A stretch of 64,000 bases of DNA from Glandiceps talaboti (Eukaryota; Hemichordata; Enteropneusta; Spengelidae): positions 12,711,194 to 12,775,193 of the forward strand of contig NC_135552.1 in assembly GCF_964340395.1 (NCBI RefSeq), given 5' to 3'. Shown here piece by piece: positions 49,489 through 60,291 of this stretch. Positions within the stretch are counted from its first letter, which is position 1, and each line of letters opens with the position of its first letter. The notes under the pieces are model-generated. The model was not told the DNA's origin and searched no databases. It was given only the letters and a program-made list of their open reading frames with translations. Both the position numbers and the translations under genes were made by a program.

Positions 49489-52400
49489 ATAGTAAGATAT
49501 GTAGAGTTGTTCTTTATATGGGCATGATTTTTACATGTATTTGAATAATAATTATGTCCGATCAAAGGTCAAGGAAGGATGATTGTCTAGTCTATCTAGT
49601 CCATGTGATAGCGGAAAACAATCGAGACTGATGTCAAAAAGTACGTCAACCCCGGGATGTCACCAGTGATTGCATAGTATTTTCCGATGCAATCACAGAA
49701 GACGGTATTTTTAGCTCCGCTGTCAGCGAAAGCTGAAAGCGTAGTTTTAGGTATAGGTGGGTATTGAGGTATAGAGAGTAGAGTGAATCATAGGTGTCCG
49801 TCAAACTTTTATATCTTCACTATCTACTCCGAAAGTGACAGTCGGAATTCTTCGATATTTGGTGTGCATGTTCCCTGGGGGGAGGCTATTCAGATTTGTT
49901 CATGCCAAGTTGATCTGTGCCATTTTCAATTTTTTATGATTTTTTTTCCAAAAATGACATCTTCATCAACTCCTCATAAACTTTAAGTCAGATTGCTTTG
50001 ATATGTGGTGTGTTGATGCACAGAGGGTACCTTACTTAGATTTGTTAATTTCAAGTCAGCACGTCTTCTCTTCTATTTTTTATGATTTTTTTTTTTGAAA
50101 TTTGAAAAAAAAAATGAATATGTTAATGAGTATAATGACCGACGCCATATTGGAAATCACTCCGCGAGACTTTAGGTAAAGTGCAACTTTTCAAAAGACA
50201 CTATTGACGTCAAACAAGCAATGTAATATGTGCTATAGTCTTAATTCTACGCATTGTGCGCCCAAATGACAAATATTTGTTCGAAAAAGGGTTGTAAACT
50301 TCAAATCCAATTCTCCATCCACCCCTCCTACAGAATGGTTCATTCCAGTATATGCACCTCCCTCATGATCAAGTTTGAATGCCTGTGAACTGAAGTGTAT
50401 GGGACGATTTTTGACAGAGTCAGTCGTCAATAAAAACGATAATACTCTTTCTAAAATTACCACATTTTGAAAGGGAAAGTACTTTGTGGGTGGTTCATTT
50501 ATGGAGTTTTGTTTTTGTACGATCAATATTGGTGGCAAAATTACAGCGTCAAAATTGCCGATGTGGTAGTTCCGTACGGCGACAATCTCAAGTACCCGGA
50601 TGTACGAGGGACTAACCCGGAAGCAAGTCGTTGCCAGCCGTACGTTACAGTGTTAACATCGTCCGAGAAATCGCTGTGTTCAGAATGTCATTATTCACAG
50701 AATTGTTTCTTTCGAGTGAAAACCCGTCTTGAATTGAATAACTCTAACAAATGAAGACATGTCAAGTTATATTTTGAAAGTTGTATCGCTAGTTTCATGA
50801 GTTTGAGACGATTTGCTCACGTACTATCGAGTTCAGCGGGAAGTTTAGCCAGTCCGATAATTCTTTCTGGTTTAGTTTACAACACTTTTGATCACACAGA
50901 TTTTGTTTTTGTGATGAAAAGAAATTTAAAAAAAAGATCACTTCAACCATTTCGTTGTGTTTTCTTTATGAAAGGTAATCGAACATGAACGAGTGTTACC
51001 ACTGTAACCAGGAGGGTCTATGCTGTAACGTATAGCAAGGGTTCGACATACACGTACACGCTAGCTATCCCGCGAGTCGAGTAACTTTCTGTGATAGGTA
51101 TATTAGTAGGGAGCTCAGAATTCAAACCACCGGCTATATGATGAATTCACGGTCATAGTAAAATTCATTTGATTTTTAATTTGCTATTTTGACCAACTCC
51201 GGTTGTCTATTCGCGATAAAATTACGATTAGTTTGGAAACGGGGTAGATTTTCTATGATTCCGTGTCATAAAAGCATGTGTTGTGTAGTTTTCGAAAAGC
51301 ACACCCGGTGGGAAAGTCGCCCAACAGGCGATCTCGCGCCATAGCTGTACTACGTGGCACTTTATTCTGGCGGGGTGTCTCTTGAAAACGGGAATAGCGA
51401 AGGATGAGCCAATCAAGTGAGACCTTTCAAATGTAGCTAATATTATAGCCAATAAAATTAGTTGTACGATGATTTGTGTATAATAAGGGTAAGGCTGGCC
51501 TCTACACTGTACTGGCCACGTTCAACGGAAGTAAGTGAAGCTCAATCATAACAATGGTGGCTGTCAAAATCGAAGACGCGATTTGACCGTGTTGTTATTT
51601 CAGTGAGTTTATTCAGCAAGAAAACAACGTGTTCTATGTTTTTGTACTTCCTACATGATGTGATGATCGTTTTTTTACCGGTACAACTTACAGCCTACAA
51701 TGAAACTGCTAACTTAGTTAGTAACACTGACACGGTACGATTCCGTGTTCCGTGTTCATGTTTTGGGGCACATTTCTAAATACGCGAAACCAGTTATTGA
51801 ATGTGTAGTGGATATTGATATTCAGTTTGAAAAATTAAAATCCTGAACTTTATTTTGCGAACGGTTTTGTCATTTCTTAGTAATTATAGGGCCGACTGTA
51901 TCACGTTTAACGTTTATGTCAACCCGGAAGTACATAGACACGAAAATAGACGAAGTGACTTGTACATGTAATTAGTAACAAAATTTTGCTGTAACTGCTG
52001 GTAACCTTCAAATTTATTTATTTTTATGTTGTAAATACATTCTAATATGCACTAAGGACAACACTATAAAGACTTGCTCCATGGGAAGGTAATTTTTTGT
52101 CTTTTAAAAATGCAATAGTTAGATCAATGTGTACCAGAAATGTTATGAGCTAGAAATAAGACCACATAACATCTTATTACCCCCCCCCCCAATTAAGACA
52201 AACTACTCACAGAAAGCAACAAAAAAGAGAAGAAGCTCCAAAACATAAAAAAGAGAATAAAATTACAGTAATGAGTTGATGATGCACAAACAACTACAAA
52301 GAAATAGACAGTTCAATTACAACACACGGTTTGAAATAAATATGGGGTTTGGAAAAGTGAATTAGAAGTTGAGCAAAAACTAAGAGAGATGAAGAGCCTA

Positions 52401-53095
52401 AGTGAACAAGCGAAAGCACTTAAAGATAGGACCACCAGATTTTTTGCAGGACTACTACGTTATCAATTTTACTAGTCCTGTGGGATAGTGACTTTTTTAC
52501 TCCAGTGTCGAACCCTGTCAATGGCTGAGAATGACTCTCTTTCGGGTACTTGGGGATTGTCGCCGTACGGAAACTAAGATGGCGATTAATACATTTCTTC
52601 CCTATATATATATCTACTACAACTAGTACAAGTTGAATGTTGTTGACTTGGTAAATTTGTTAGAAAATTGAAATTCAAATTGCCTCAAAATTATTTTAGA
52701 TCCCTAGTTTATTTCATTCATCATTAAAATTTTCCAGGGTTAAAGCTGTAAGACACTGGAATTATTTATAGCCAACCTCAAAATCCTCTTTTTTTTCTTT
52801 TTCTTGTGTGCATTTCCCAGTCATTTTTTTCTGAGATTTTGTGCAATTTTTCATAACTGTAGATTTTTGTTATAAAATGGTGACTATGGTATAAAAGTAC
52901 AATACATTACCAACTTCTGTGTAAAATGTGTTTTATAGTGAGACATCATATGAAACCACTAACCACTTTATTGCATCGCTAAAACAAAACTGCATAGTAA
53001 AGAGCTGAAGAACTGAACCACTTCTACATGTCACCAAAATAAAAAATAAAATAAAAAAAAACAAACAGCGGAGCTATTCTGACCGATAGGTCGCT
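49489..53095. other. Intronic spacer upstream of histone H4
   Basis: No supported gene. It contains A/T homopolymer runs (about 50083-50115), a C10 run at about 52180, and at 51411-51486 a CCAAT/CCAAT/TATA arrangement with no histone frame behind it. Confidence 0.4.
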
Positions 53096-53237
53096 TGTTT
53101 GAATATTCGTAAAATACCCAATACAAACGTCATTATCTTGCATTGTGACCATCCAAGATTAGAATACATCACCCTGGCCTGGAACAGAATATTTAGCTCA
53201 CAAGTGACTGTGCTAACTGTTAGACCATGATACTATG
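53096..53237 (-). repeat. SINE-like dispersed repeat, copy 3 of 3 (inverted)
   Basis: On the minus strand it reads TCATGGTCTAACAGTTAGCA, CAGTCACTTGTGAGCTAA, CTGTTCCAGG, GGATGGTCACAATGCAAGAT, AATGACGT, GGTATTTTACGAATATTC. This is the same order as copies at 3191-3312 and 63619-63738. The 5' part resembles a tRNA 5' half, which suggests a tRNA-derived SINE. It sits in gene B intron 3, about 100 bp from the exon 3 donor. Confidence 0.6.
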
Positions 53238-53333
53238 ATTTTTTTTTTAAATGTGTATTAATTTAGTAAATAAGTAATATACATTTTTTTAAAAAAAATC
53301 ATACAGATTGATTCGAGTGCATGTGCTACATAC

Positions 53334-53420
53334 CTTTCGCAGTCGTCTTCAACTTGGTTAGTATACCGTACAATACTTGGTTTGACCTCTAACTCTAACA
53401 GCATGTCTTCTTCAACCAAT
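53334..53420 (-). CDS. Gene B, exon 3
   Basis: An 87-nt exon with acceptor ATCATTTGTAG|A at 53421-53422 and donor GCGAAAG|GTATGT at 53333. It is 28 whole codons plus the split codons at both ends (phase 2 in, phase 2 out). It encodes LVEEDMLLELEVKPSIVR and YTNQVEDDCE, part of the coiled coil. The ELEV(Q/K)PS motif matches the end of gene A's main exon (ELEVQPSMIR), where gene A splices directly to its tail. Confidence 0.85.
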
Positions 53421-53551
53421 CTACAAATGATAAAAGAAACATGACAATGTGCGACATGAAAACAAGTTTGGCTCGGAACTGCAATATGATTGGAACAGTT
53501 TTTTACAACAAATGTCAGTGATCGCCTGAGGGCGCACTGCCGGCCACTCAC

Positions 53552-54654
53552 CTGTATTTATACTTCTCCAGTTGTAATCGCTTCTCCAGGTCATTGGTGT
53601 GCAGTTCGTTTTGTTCGAATTTTTCAGTGCATTCTTCAAACTCTAATGTACCTTCCTTCCTTTCTCGTTTGAGTCTCTGCAGTTTGTAGATAATTGCATC
53701 TTTTTCTCTGTACATCTCTCGTAGTTGATCACATAGAGAGTCTATTTCTTTTTTTACAAAGGATAGTTTTACATTCAAGTCATTCGACCTGTCCTCTCGG
53801 TTCAAAAGCATCTGTAATTCGTCACTTTTTAGGTCGAACTCTTGTTTATGCTGTTGAATTTTCTTGAGAACATTAATCACTCGCATTTCCATTCGAGTTT
53901 GAATTTCTTCAACCAGTTGCAATTGTTTGTCAACTTCCGCCATTTTCCTATCATCTACATCCATCCAATGTTCGGCAAGACTTAATGCCTTTCTGGATTT
54001 GTATAAAACGTCGGGAACAAACCTCAAAAACTGTCTGAAATGTCCGACATTGTGAAATTTTGCCACTTCTTCCAGACTCTCTTTACTGTAGAGTTTTGCG
54101 CTGATGTCTTTATCCATGGCCATGACCCCACGCCACTTCTTCACGAGATCGTGTAATTCACGAGCAGTAGCCCTTAACTCTTTATTGTCAAGTGTAAAGT
54201 CAACGTCGCTAAATTCCCGCGAGAGTTGGACTAAAACTTGACTGGCACTAGGCTGCATGAAGGCGTTTTCGATCGCCATCGTTTCATGACCAAGTCCGCT
54301 GTCATGGCTACCATTATCTTGTATCGTTTTGCCGTTAACGTCGCCATCTTCATCATCGTCGTCATCCTCGTCCCGGAAATCTTCTTCATCATCGAAGAAA
54401 TAGTCAAAGAGTGGATTGAAGACACGCTTATCAAAACTATCACAGAGTTCCCGAAGGTATTCAACGTAGCCGAAGAACCACTCAAAGTACTTTAACATTT
54501 CCAAATCCTTGGCCTTAGGTTTATGTTCACCCCTGTACCTTCCTGTCACCCAGTCAATCAGTTTATGTAAATGAGACAACGAATTTATGAACTTGTTTTG
54601 ATAAGAAATTTCGGGTTTTTCCGTCAATAATTTTAACCAGTAATGGAGGGTGAG
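53552..54654 (-). CDS. Gene B, exon 2 (main exon, conserved RFVPDVL region and coiled coil)
   Basis: A 1103-nt exon with acceptor CTTTCTCTCTAG|CTC at 54655-54656 and donor AAATACAG|GTGAGT at 53551. Phase 0 in, phase 2 out. It opens with LTLHYWLKLLTEKP. Predicted residues 94-135 hold LKYFEWFFGYVEYLREL and SFDKRVFNPLFDYFFDD. Residues about 133-150 are Asp/Glu-rich. Residues about 232-262 hold ESLEEVAKFHNVGHF and RFVPDVLYKSRKAL. Residues about 280-413 are a long coiled coil (QHKQEFDLKSDELQMLLNRE, then KYKYR). Each conserved block has a clear counterpart in gene A at the same relative position. No catalytic motif. Predicted cytoplasmic, scaffold-like protein (inference). Confidence 0.9.
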
Positions 54655-55120
54655 CTAGAGAGAAAGAAACAAGAAAATCAATCTCTGGTAAATAAATTCA
54701 AAAAAAACTTATTCACACTAAAGTTACAACTATTTTAAGTTCAGTGAATAATCAAACATACATACATACATACATACATACATACATACATACATACATA
54801 CATACATACATACATACATACATACATACATACATACATACATACATACATAGTCTAGCAGAATGGTTATAAGATCTGCTGAGTAGCCAACGGAATTTAA
54901 TAAACATGGAAATAAAAACAAATATCATATGTGATTTTCCCCGTCATGTTGTTTTGGGGCGAAAGGAATATGGTATATGATTTGGTTGCTACAAAAGTGC
55001 AGTGATAGACATAGAAATGCCAGCATTTAGCTATGAGTACAAAAAAAAGATGAACAAATATTGTAAAACGCAAAACACATTTGTGTTTATCGGATCTATC
55101 TCAGTCTTGCTATTTCTTAC
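54655..55120 (-). other. Gene B intron 1 (466 bp)
   Basis: Donor CAACG|GTAAGA at 55120, acceptor CTCTCTAG at 54655. A (TACA)n microsatellite occupies about a fifth of it. Confidence 0.8.
54756..54852. repeat. (CATA)n microsatellite, 97 bp
   Basis: Uninterrupted CATA/TACA tetramers in gene B intron 1. Arrays of the same motif recur at 23954, 55590 and 58280. Confidence 0.97.
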
Positions 55121-55255
55121 CGTTGAAAAGTTTTCGGCTCCCGTTTCTAGCTTCTCTCGAAACTCGGCCAACTGTCGCCTCATGACTGTATTTTTATCTT
55201 CAGTGATGGAAGCAGTTGAACGACGTGACGCCAGAGTCGATGTCCTTGAACTCAT
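55121..55255 (-). CDS. Gene B, exon 1 (N-terminus)
   Basis: 45 codons from ATG (55255) to donor CAACG|GTAAGA. An in-frame TAG lies immediately before the ATG, which fixes the start. The peptide is a Ser/Thr/Arg-rich leader (MSSRTSTLASRRSTASITED) followed by the start of a helix (VMRRQLAEFREKLETGAENF). It is not a signal peptide. The exon joins exon 2 in phase 0. Gene A's main exon also opens in phase 0, so an equivalent first exon is expected there. Confidence 0.8.
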
Positions 55256-55493
55256 CTAGATGTGGGGGAAAAGGGCGAAGAAAATCAGGAAACGATTTTC
55301 ATTGATTTTGTCTCATTATGTCCGCTCAAATAATACATGTTGTTCAATATTCAAATTACTAATGCTTTGTGGTGGTGACGGATATAAAGCTGACGCATGG
55401 TTTAAACATTTGAAAGTAGATTGAACAATGTACATCTATAGAACATGCACACGAAGGGCCTTTAGACATTGACAGTTTACTATAAAGCAAATA

Positions 55494-55498
55494 CGCAT

Positions 55499-55529
<31 letters not shown>

Positions 55530-55563
55530 TATACATACACACATGCACACACACATACATACA

Positions 55564-55601
<38 letters not shown>

Positions 55602-55671
55602 TACATACATACATACATACATACATACATACATACATACATACATACATACATACATACATACATACATC
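55494..55671. repeat. (CA)n / (CATA)n compound microsatellite
   Basis: About 178 bp alternating CA and CATA arrays. The last 80 bp are pure CATA. Confidence 0.97.
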
Positions 55672-56304
55672 TCCATCACTGAAAACTAATATTACAGGTG
55701 TTTCTATGTTATGATCTAGATAGTCCAGCTTCATAAAAGTACACCTTCCTGTAGTTATCCACAAACTGTGTGGTTATCTTTATTACGGAAGGTAATTTTG
55801 ACCATTATTCTTAATGACATTTCGAAGAGGAAGTCACGAGTACGTGTTTAGCAGATTTCAATGCTGTAATTTGATGTACGACTGAAAAGACATTATTAGA
55901 CTCACCGATTCTAGTAAATAAATTAAAAAACAGTTTTTGCGACCCTTTTCCCTCTCCTATGTTGTCAACTTTCGTTAACAATTGACGGGATTGACTCATC
56001 GAATGTTTTAAAATGTGTTACCTTGTCAGCTAAAATACACGTAGAAGGCACATCATAACATTCTTTCGGATAATTCAGAAAATTGTTATAAGATCTCGGC
56101 AAAATTCGTTGAAGAAATATCATTTTTTTTAAATTCCGCAATGTTTGTGTCAAGCCAACTCTTTCATCGCTTTGTATGTTTGTATATTTACTGCTGTGTC
56201 TTGCTAATGTCTATATGTTTTAGTATATTTTCTTATCTCGACGACACTGTGTGAGTAGAGCCTTTGGCCCAATAGTCTATCGAGTTTAAATAAAATCTAA
56301 TAAT

Positions 56305-56305
56305 A

Positions 56306-56361
<56 letters not shown>
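56305..56361. repeat. (GAT)n microsatellite
   Basis: About eighteen GAT units after AATAATAAT. Confidence 0.95.
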
Positions 56362-57336
56362 AAGTTATACGGATTTTTTTCCTCAGTTTTACGTCAGAAT
56401 GCTACCCCAAACAACTCATATTTTTATATCAAAGTGTGTACCAATACATCAATCAACAACGTCAGTTCTAGTTTGATATGCTTTTAATGTCATTTCGTAA
56501 ATCACCACAAGTCCATGCGTTATTTGTCATACTTTAAATACAATTACTTGATATCTAATCTTGATAATTTATTCTATCATGTTTGAAAACGTGACTGTGG
56601 GTTAAGAAAAATCACGAGATCTGACAAAATTACAGAACAAAATGTGTTGGGAATGTTTTAGGTTGTAAGGTATGTCATTGTTTAGTTAGTTAGGCTTCTA
56701 AACGTGAGTGATAGCTGATTATTATGGCGTGGCACGAATATCGTTTCTAAACTTACAAACTGGGAAATTCATGTTTTATCGATAAAAAAATACTGAAAGT
56801 CATTCAATTGAATCGCCACCATCAACAAAACGTAAATTCGTGTCATACCTGTTCTGTATATTGACATGGTGAATAACAGTGGCAGGCCAAACCAAGTAAC
56901 AGACGGGTGTAGAGTGTATACACACTTTCATTTTCAAAAAAAATGACAATTGAGACACAGGAACAAATCTGTATCCTGGAATATCGAACTACCTTAACTA
57001 GTACTACAGAGCCTGACACTATTCAATGCCCGTGTAGATGATGACGGGGATACATGTACAGATGTATACAGTTTCGTTAATGCTGCGATTCCTCTTTCTC
57101 TCTTTCTCTCGTTTTGCACACGATCAACAGTTTGGTGAAATTGTAAACACTCGAATGCCAGATTTTCGTCATTTTGGAATAATATCTATTATCAACGGTA
57201 CGCTTATAAATTACCCAACGACAGGCACTAAAACCACAATGTATAACATGACCATTAAGTGTGTTTTTGTTAAAACTGTCTTTGTCTGTAAACTCTGTAA
57301 AAGTAGAATCCGGAAAATGCATAAAAGGACGTTGTA

Positions 57337-57835
57337 ATGATTTCACATACATTAGTACAATACATATATGGTATAGTGTACTCACAAAATCCCATCGAAT
57401 CGCTTGGTTTGCCTACAGCCACGACTGAAAATGAAAACACCACAGTCGATCTAGATCTAACATTCCTCTGTACCAAGAGATCGATGACGAATAATTTACA
57501 CACATCATGGACCTGTTATACTACCATTGTTGCGAATACTATGGATTTCTGTTTGTCTTACTTTCGATCAAGTTCCCGCAGAAATAACATCGTACTTTTC
57601 AGAGCCTACAGTAAGTATATCGACTAGATAGTGATATGTATTTTCTTGCTGAATAGTACTAACATACACTTTATTCTCTACAGCTCATTATGTTATGCAC
57701 CGTGACGTGTTCAACCTCGTGAATGGATTATCAAATGAATTGGAGAGAGCTCAATACAGATATTTTACATGCCACGGTATTAAATTGAATTCAGAACTAT
57801 ATGACGATTTCGTTTCTGTAACAACGAACGCATGA
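57337..57835 (+). CDS. Candidate two-exon gene of unknown function (weak)
   Basis: An open frame from ATG 57337 (or from a possible acceptor GTATAG| at 57376) runs to GCCTACA|GTAAGTAT at 57610. After a 73-nt AT-rich intron with acceptor TTCTCTACAG| at 57683, the same frame stays open for 49 more codons to TGA at 57833-57835. With the ATG this gives 141 residues. The second part (HYVMHRDVFNLVNGLSNELE, then RAQYRYFTCHG) looks protein-like. Both exon junctions would be phase 1. No motif or homologue is recognised, and the intron is far shorter than those of genes A and B, so it may be chance. Confidence 0.25.
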
Positions 57836-58188
57836 CTAATCTATGTCACCACGATTTAGTTACGCTATGTTCGAACTACTGAAACTCATGGCCCTACGAG
57901 TAACTTAATTAAAATGTTATTGTACCAGTGTTTGAAAATAGAGGAACTGTAATATCCTGCTGGTAGGTACATTTCAATTAAATGCTATTAGTTCTAATTA
58001 TCGACTTCAACATTTCGTATGGTTAAACTTTATTGAAGTCTGGGATTTGAAAGCCCTGGATAAAATATACGTGGCATTAAAGAAGTCTGCTGATTGATAA
58101 AGTCGATTTCAGGTACCGAATATCGAGATCCAGGGTTGTAACGTAGATTATTTTATTAAACTAAAGACAAATTTATTGTGTAATGCTA
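57836..58188. other. Unassigned sequence
   Basis: AT-rich, no frame or repeat recognised. Confidence 0.4.
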
Positions 58189-58507
58189 CATGCATGCATG
58201 CATGCGTGCGTGCGTGCGTGCGTGTGTGTGTGCGCGTGCGTGCGTGCGTGCACGTGCATGTGTGTGTGTGCGTGTGTGTATGTATGTATGTATGTATGTA
58301 TGTATGTATGTATGTATGTATGTATGTATGTGTGTGTATGTATGTAATGTATGTATGTATGTATGTATGTATGTATGTATGTATGTGTGTGTGTATGTGT
58401 GTGTATGTATGTATGTATGTATGTATGTATGTATGTATGTATGTATGTATGTATGTATGTATGTATGTATGCATGCATGCATGCATGTATGTATGTATGT
58501 ATGTATG

Positions 58508-58538
<31 letters not shown>
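58189..58538. repeat. (GTAT)n / (GCAT)n / (GT)n compound microsatellite, 350 bp
   Basis: Starts with (GCAT)n/(GCGT)n, passes through GT-rich variants, then long GTAT arrays interrupted by GTGTGT and one GCAT block near 58470. Frames in every direction are open but encode only repeated dipeptides. Confidence 0.97.
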
Positions 58539-58739
58539 CAGTGCAAAAGTAATGAGTAGATCAGTCCTCATAAACGAATTCAATCCTGACGTTTCGAATC
58601 AATATTCTTTCTCTGCGGATATCGATATCAAGGCAAGATATATAGTAGGTCATCACCTGACTGTATATCTAAATGTTATGGAATAGAACGACACACTTCA
58701 AGTTCTAATTAAAGGTAAAATACGCGAAGATATGACTGT

Positions 58740-58818
58740 ATATATGTATGTATATGTGTGTATGTGTATGCATGTACAAGTATGTATGAATGTGTGTGTG
58801 TGTGGGGGGGGGTGTGTT
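58740..58818. repeat. Degenerate (GTAT/GTGT)n and G-run
   Basis: About 80 bp of GTAT/GTGT variants ending in a G10 run. Confidence 0.85.
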
Positions 58819-60156
58819 TTGATGTTCAAGTCATCGTTTACTGCTTTGCTATTGATGAAAGGCCTTCGTCTACCCCTCATCATTGTGCCTTACGAACCTG
58901 ACAGTCCGTGTCATAAGCTGTCTTCAAGTACTGTACAGTAATGTCAGTATTTTTTGTTGTTGAAAAATCCGGTTAACACTCACTATACACCTGGTTACCA
59001 CTCACTATAATGTTTGTATTGTATTAATGTATTGTATTGTAATGTCGCACTATAAAATACCACCATTGCTGCACTTCGTCACCGGGACAAAATTATAGAT
59101 TACCACACAACAGAAACCCACTTGTTACTGACACGTTTAATATTAAACAAAGAACTTTTGGTCATCGGTACACTATTATCCGACAACTTTACAAAAAAAA
59201 ACTTGACGTGTGAAGACCTGGCAACGGTGGCTACTGAGTGGTTTGTTGACAATGTTTTACGATGGTATTAGTACGTCAACACAGAATTATGAAATGTCAA
59301 GGTGTGAGTCCGTCGCAGGTGACAAACGTAAACAATTCGATATGAAATACGAGTAAGTGGGGTCTCTGACCTGTACAAATTTCATGGTGAATGGTAAACC
59401 TGGCCCTGATAATAAGCTATAATCAATTGATTCTATGCAATTAAACTCCAACACACTTGTATTGGGGGTGTGGCTGGTTTTTGAACTGCAATTCGTTTGT
59501 TTGCAACCTTATTTTGTTAATTTTGTTACCTATTATTACTCTAGTTGATATTTACTAGTTTGTTTTAGCACCAAACACTTATTGCAGAAACTCCGATGAA
59601 GAAATGTGGTTTTTAACGGATGCAATAAAGATTCTGTATGCACTAATTCTGCGCCCCCCCCCCACCTCCGCGTAATTGTACGTGTTTGCACCAATCTAGA
59701 TCTGTTACTATGGTTATTGATAATAATTATCAGAGGTCAAGGGTCGAGCATGACTCTTTTGATAAACGCATGAGTGTTGCTCCCCCCTCCCCCCACCGAA
59801 AACCCCGGTTGTGATATTCATCTGCACCTTCACCATACATTTAAAAAAAAAGACCAAATGAGGAAATAAGCATTGTCTGTGGAAGTACAATATCCTAAGT
59901 TCTGTATGAGTCAATTGATGCTTCGTTTGCATATCTGATGATGTAGTTTCATATGTGTTGCTGCCCAGACTGTGGTAGTAATATCTCCAATTGATGTTCA
60001 TGTATATGTGCTTACGTTATGCCAATACTCATATACTACATCATTCAAATCGATCCTATATAAGAACCCCAGTTGTTGACCTCCTACATGAGAACATTTT
60101 CACTACTATAGTTTGAGAAGTTCGCGCTGTGCACATGCTCAAGATATGAATATGGT
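58819..60156. other. Gene-poor sequence
   Basis: No supported gene. Two C-rich runs (about 59654-59663 and 59781-59793) and otherwise AT-rich. Confidence 0.4.
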
Positions 60157-60291
60157 CGAGTTGCTGACGACTGTGTTCCGATTTGAGACTACGTTATCCT
60201 CACACATTATGTGAAGATAGCGTAGTGTAAAATCGGTAACGTGTGAAGATATAACGAAGTGTAAAATCGGAACACGGTCGTCAGCAACTAG
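60157..60291. mobile_element. Foldback element with a tandemly duplicated right arm
   Basis: Left arm AGTTGCTGACGAC, GTGTTCCGATTT, ACTACGTTATCCTCACAC pairs with right arm GTGTGAAGATATAACGAAGT, GTAAAATCGGAACAC, GTCGTCAGCAACT. The inner part of the right arm (GTGAAGATAGCGTAGTGTAA then AATCGG) is present twice in tandem, about 31 bp apart. No coding capacity. Confidence 0.65.

Larger units (their letters stand above)
55256..57336. other. 5' flank of gene B and gene-poor sequence
   Basis: Presumed promoter side of gene B. No TATA box or other recognisable core promoter seen near 55256. Contains a compound CA/CATA array and a GAT array, listed separately. No other feature recognised. Confidence 0.4.

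Noticed and set aside
58148-58686. Several 100-136 codon frames of His-Thr-Tyr-Ile or Cys-Val-Met-Tyr repeats
   Set aside because: Translation of GTAT/GT microsatellite. Open on both strands with no unique sequence.
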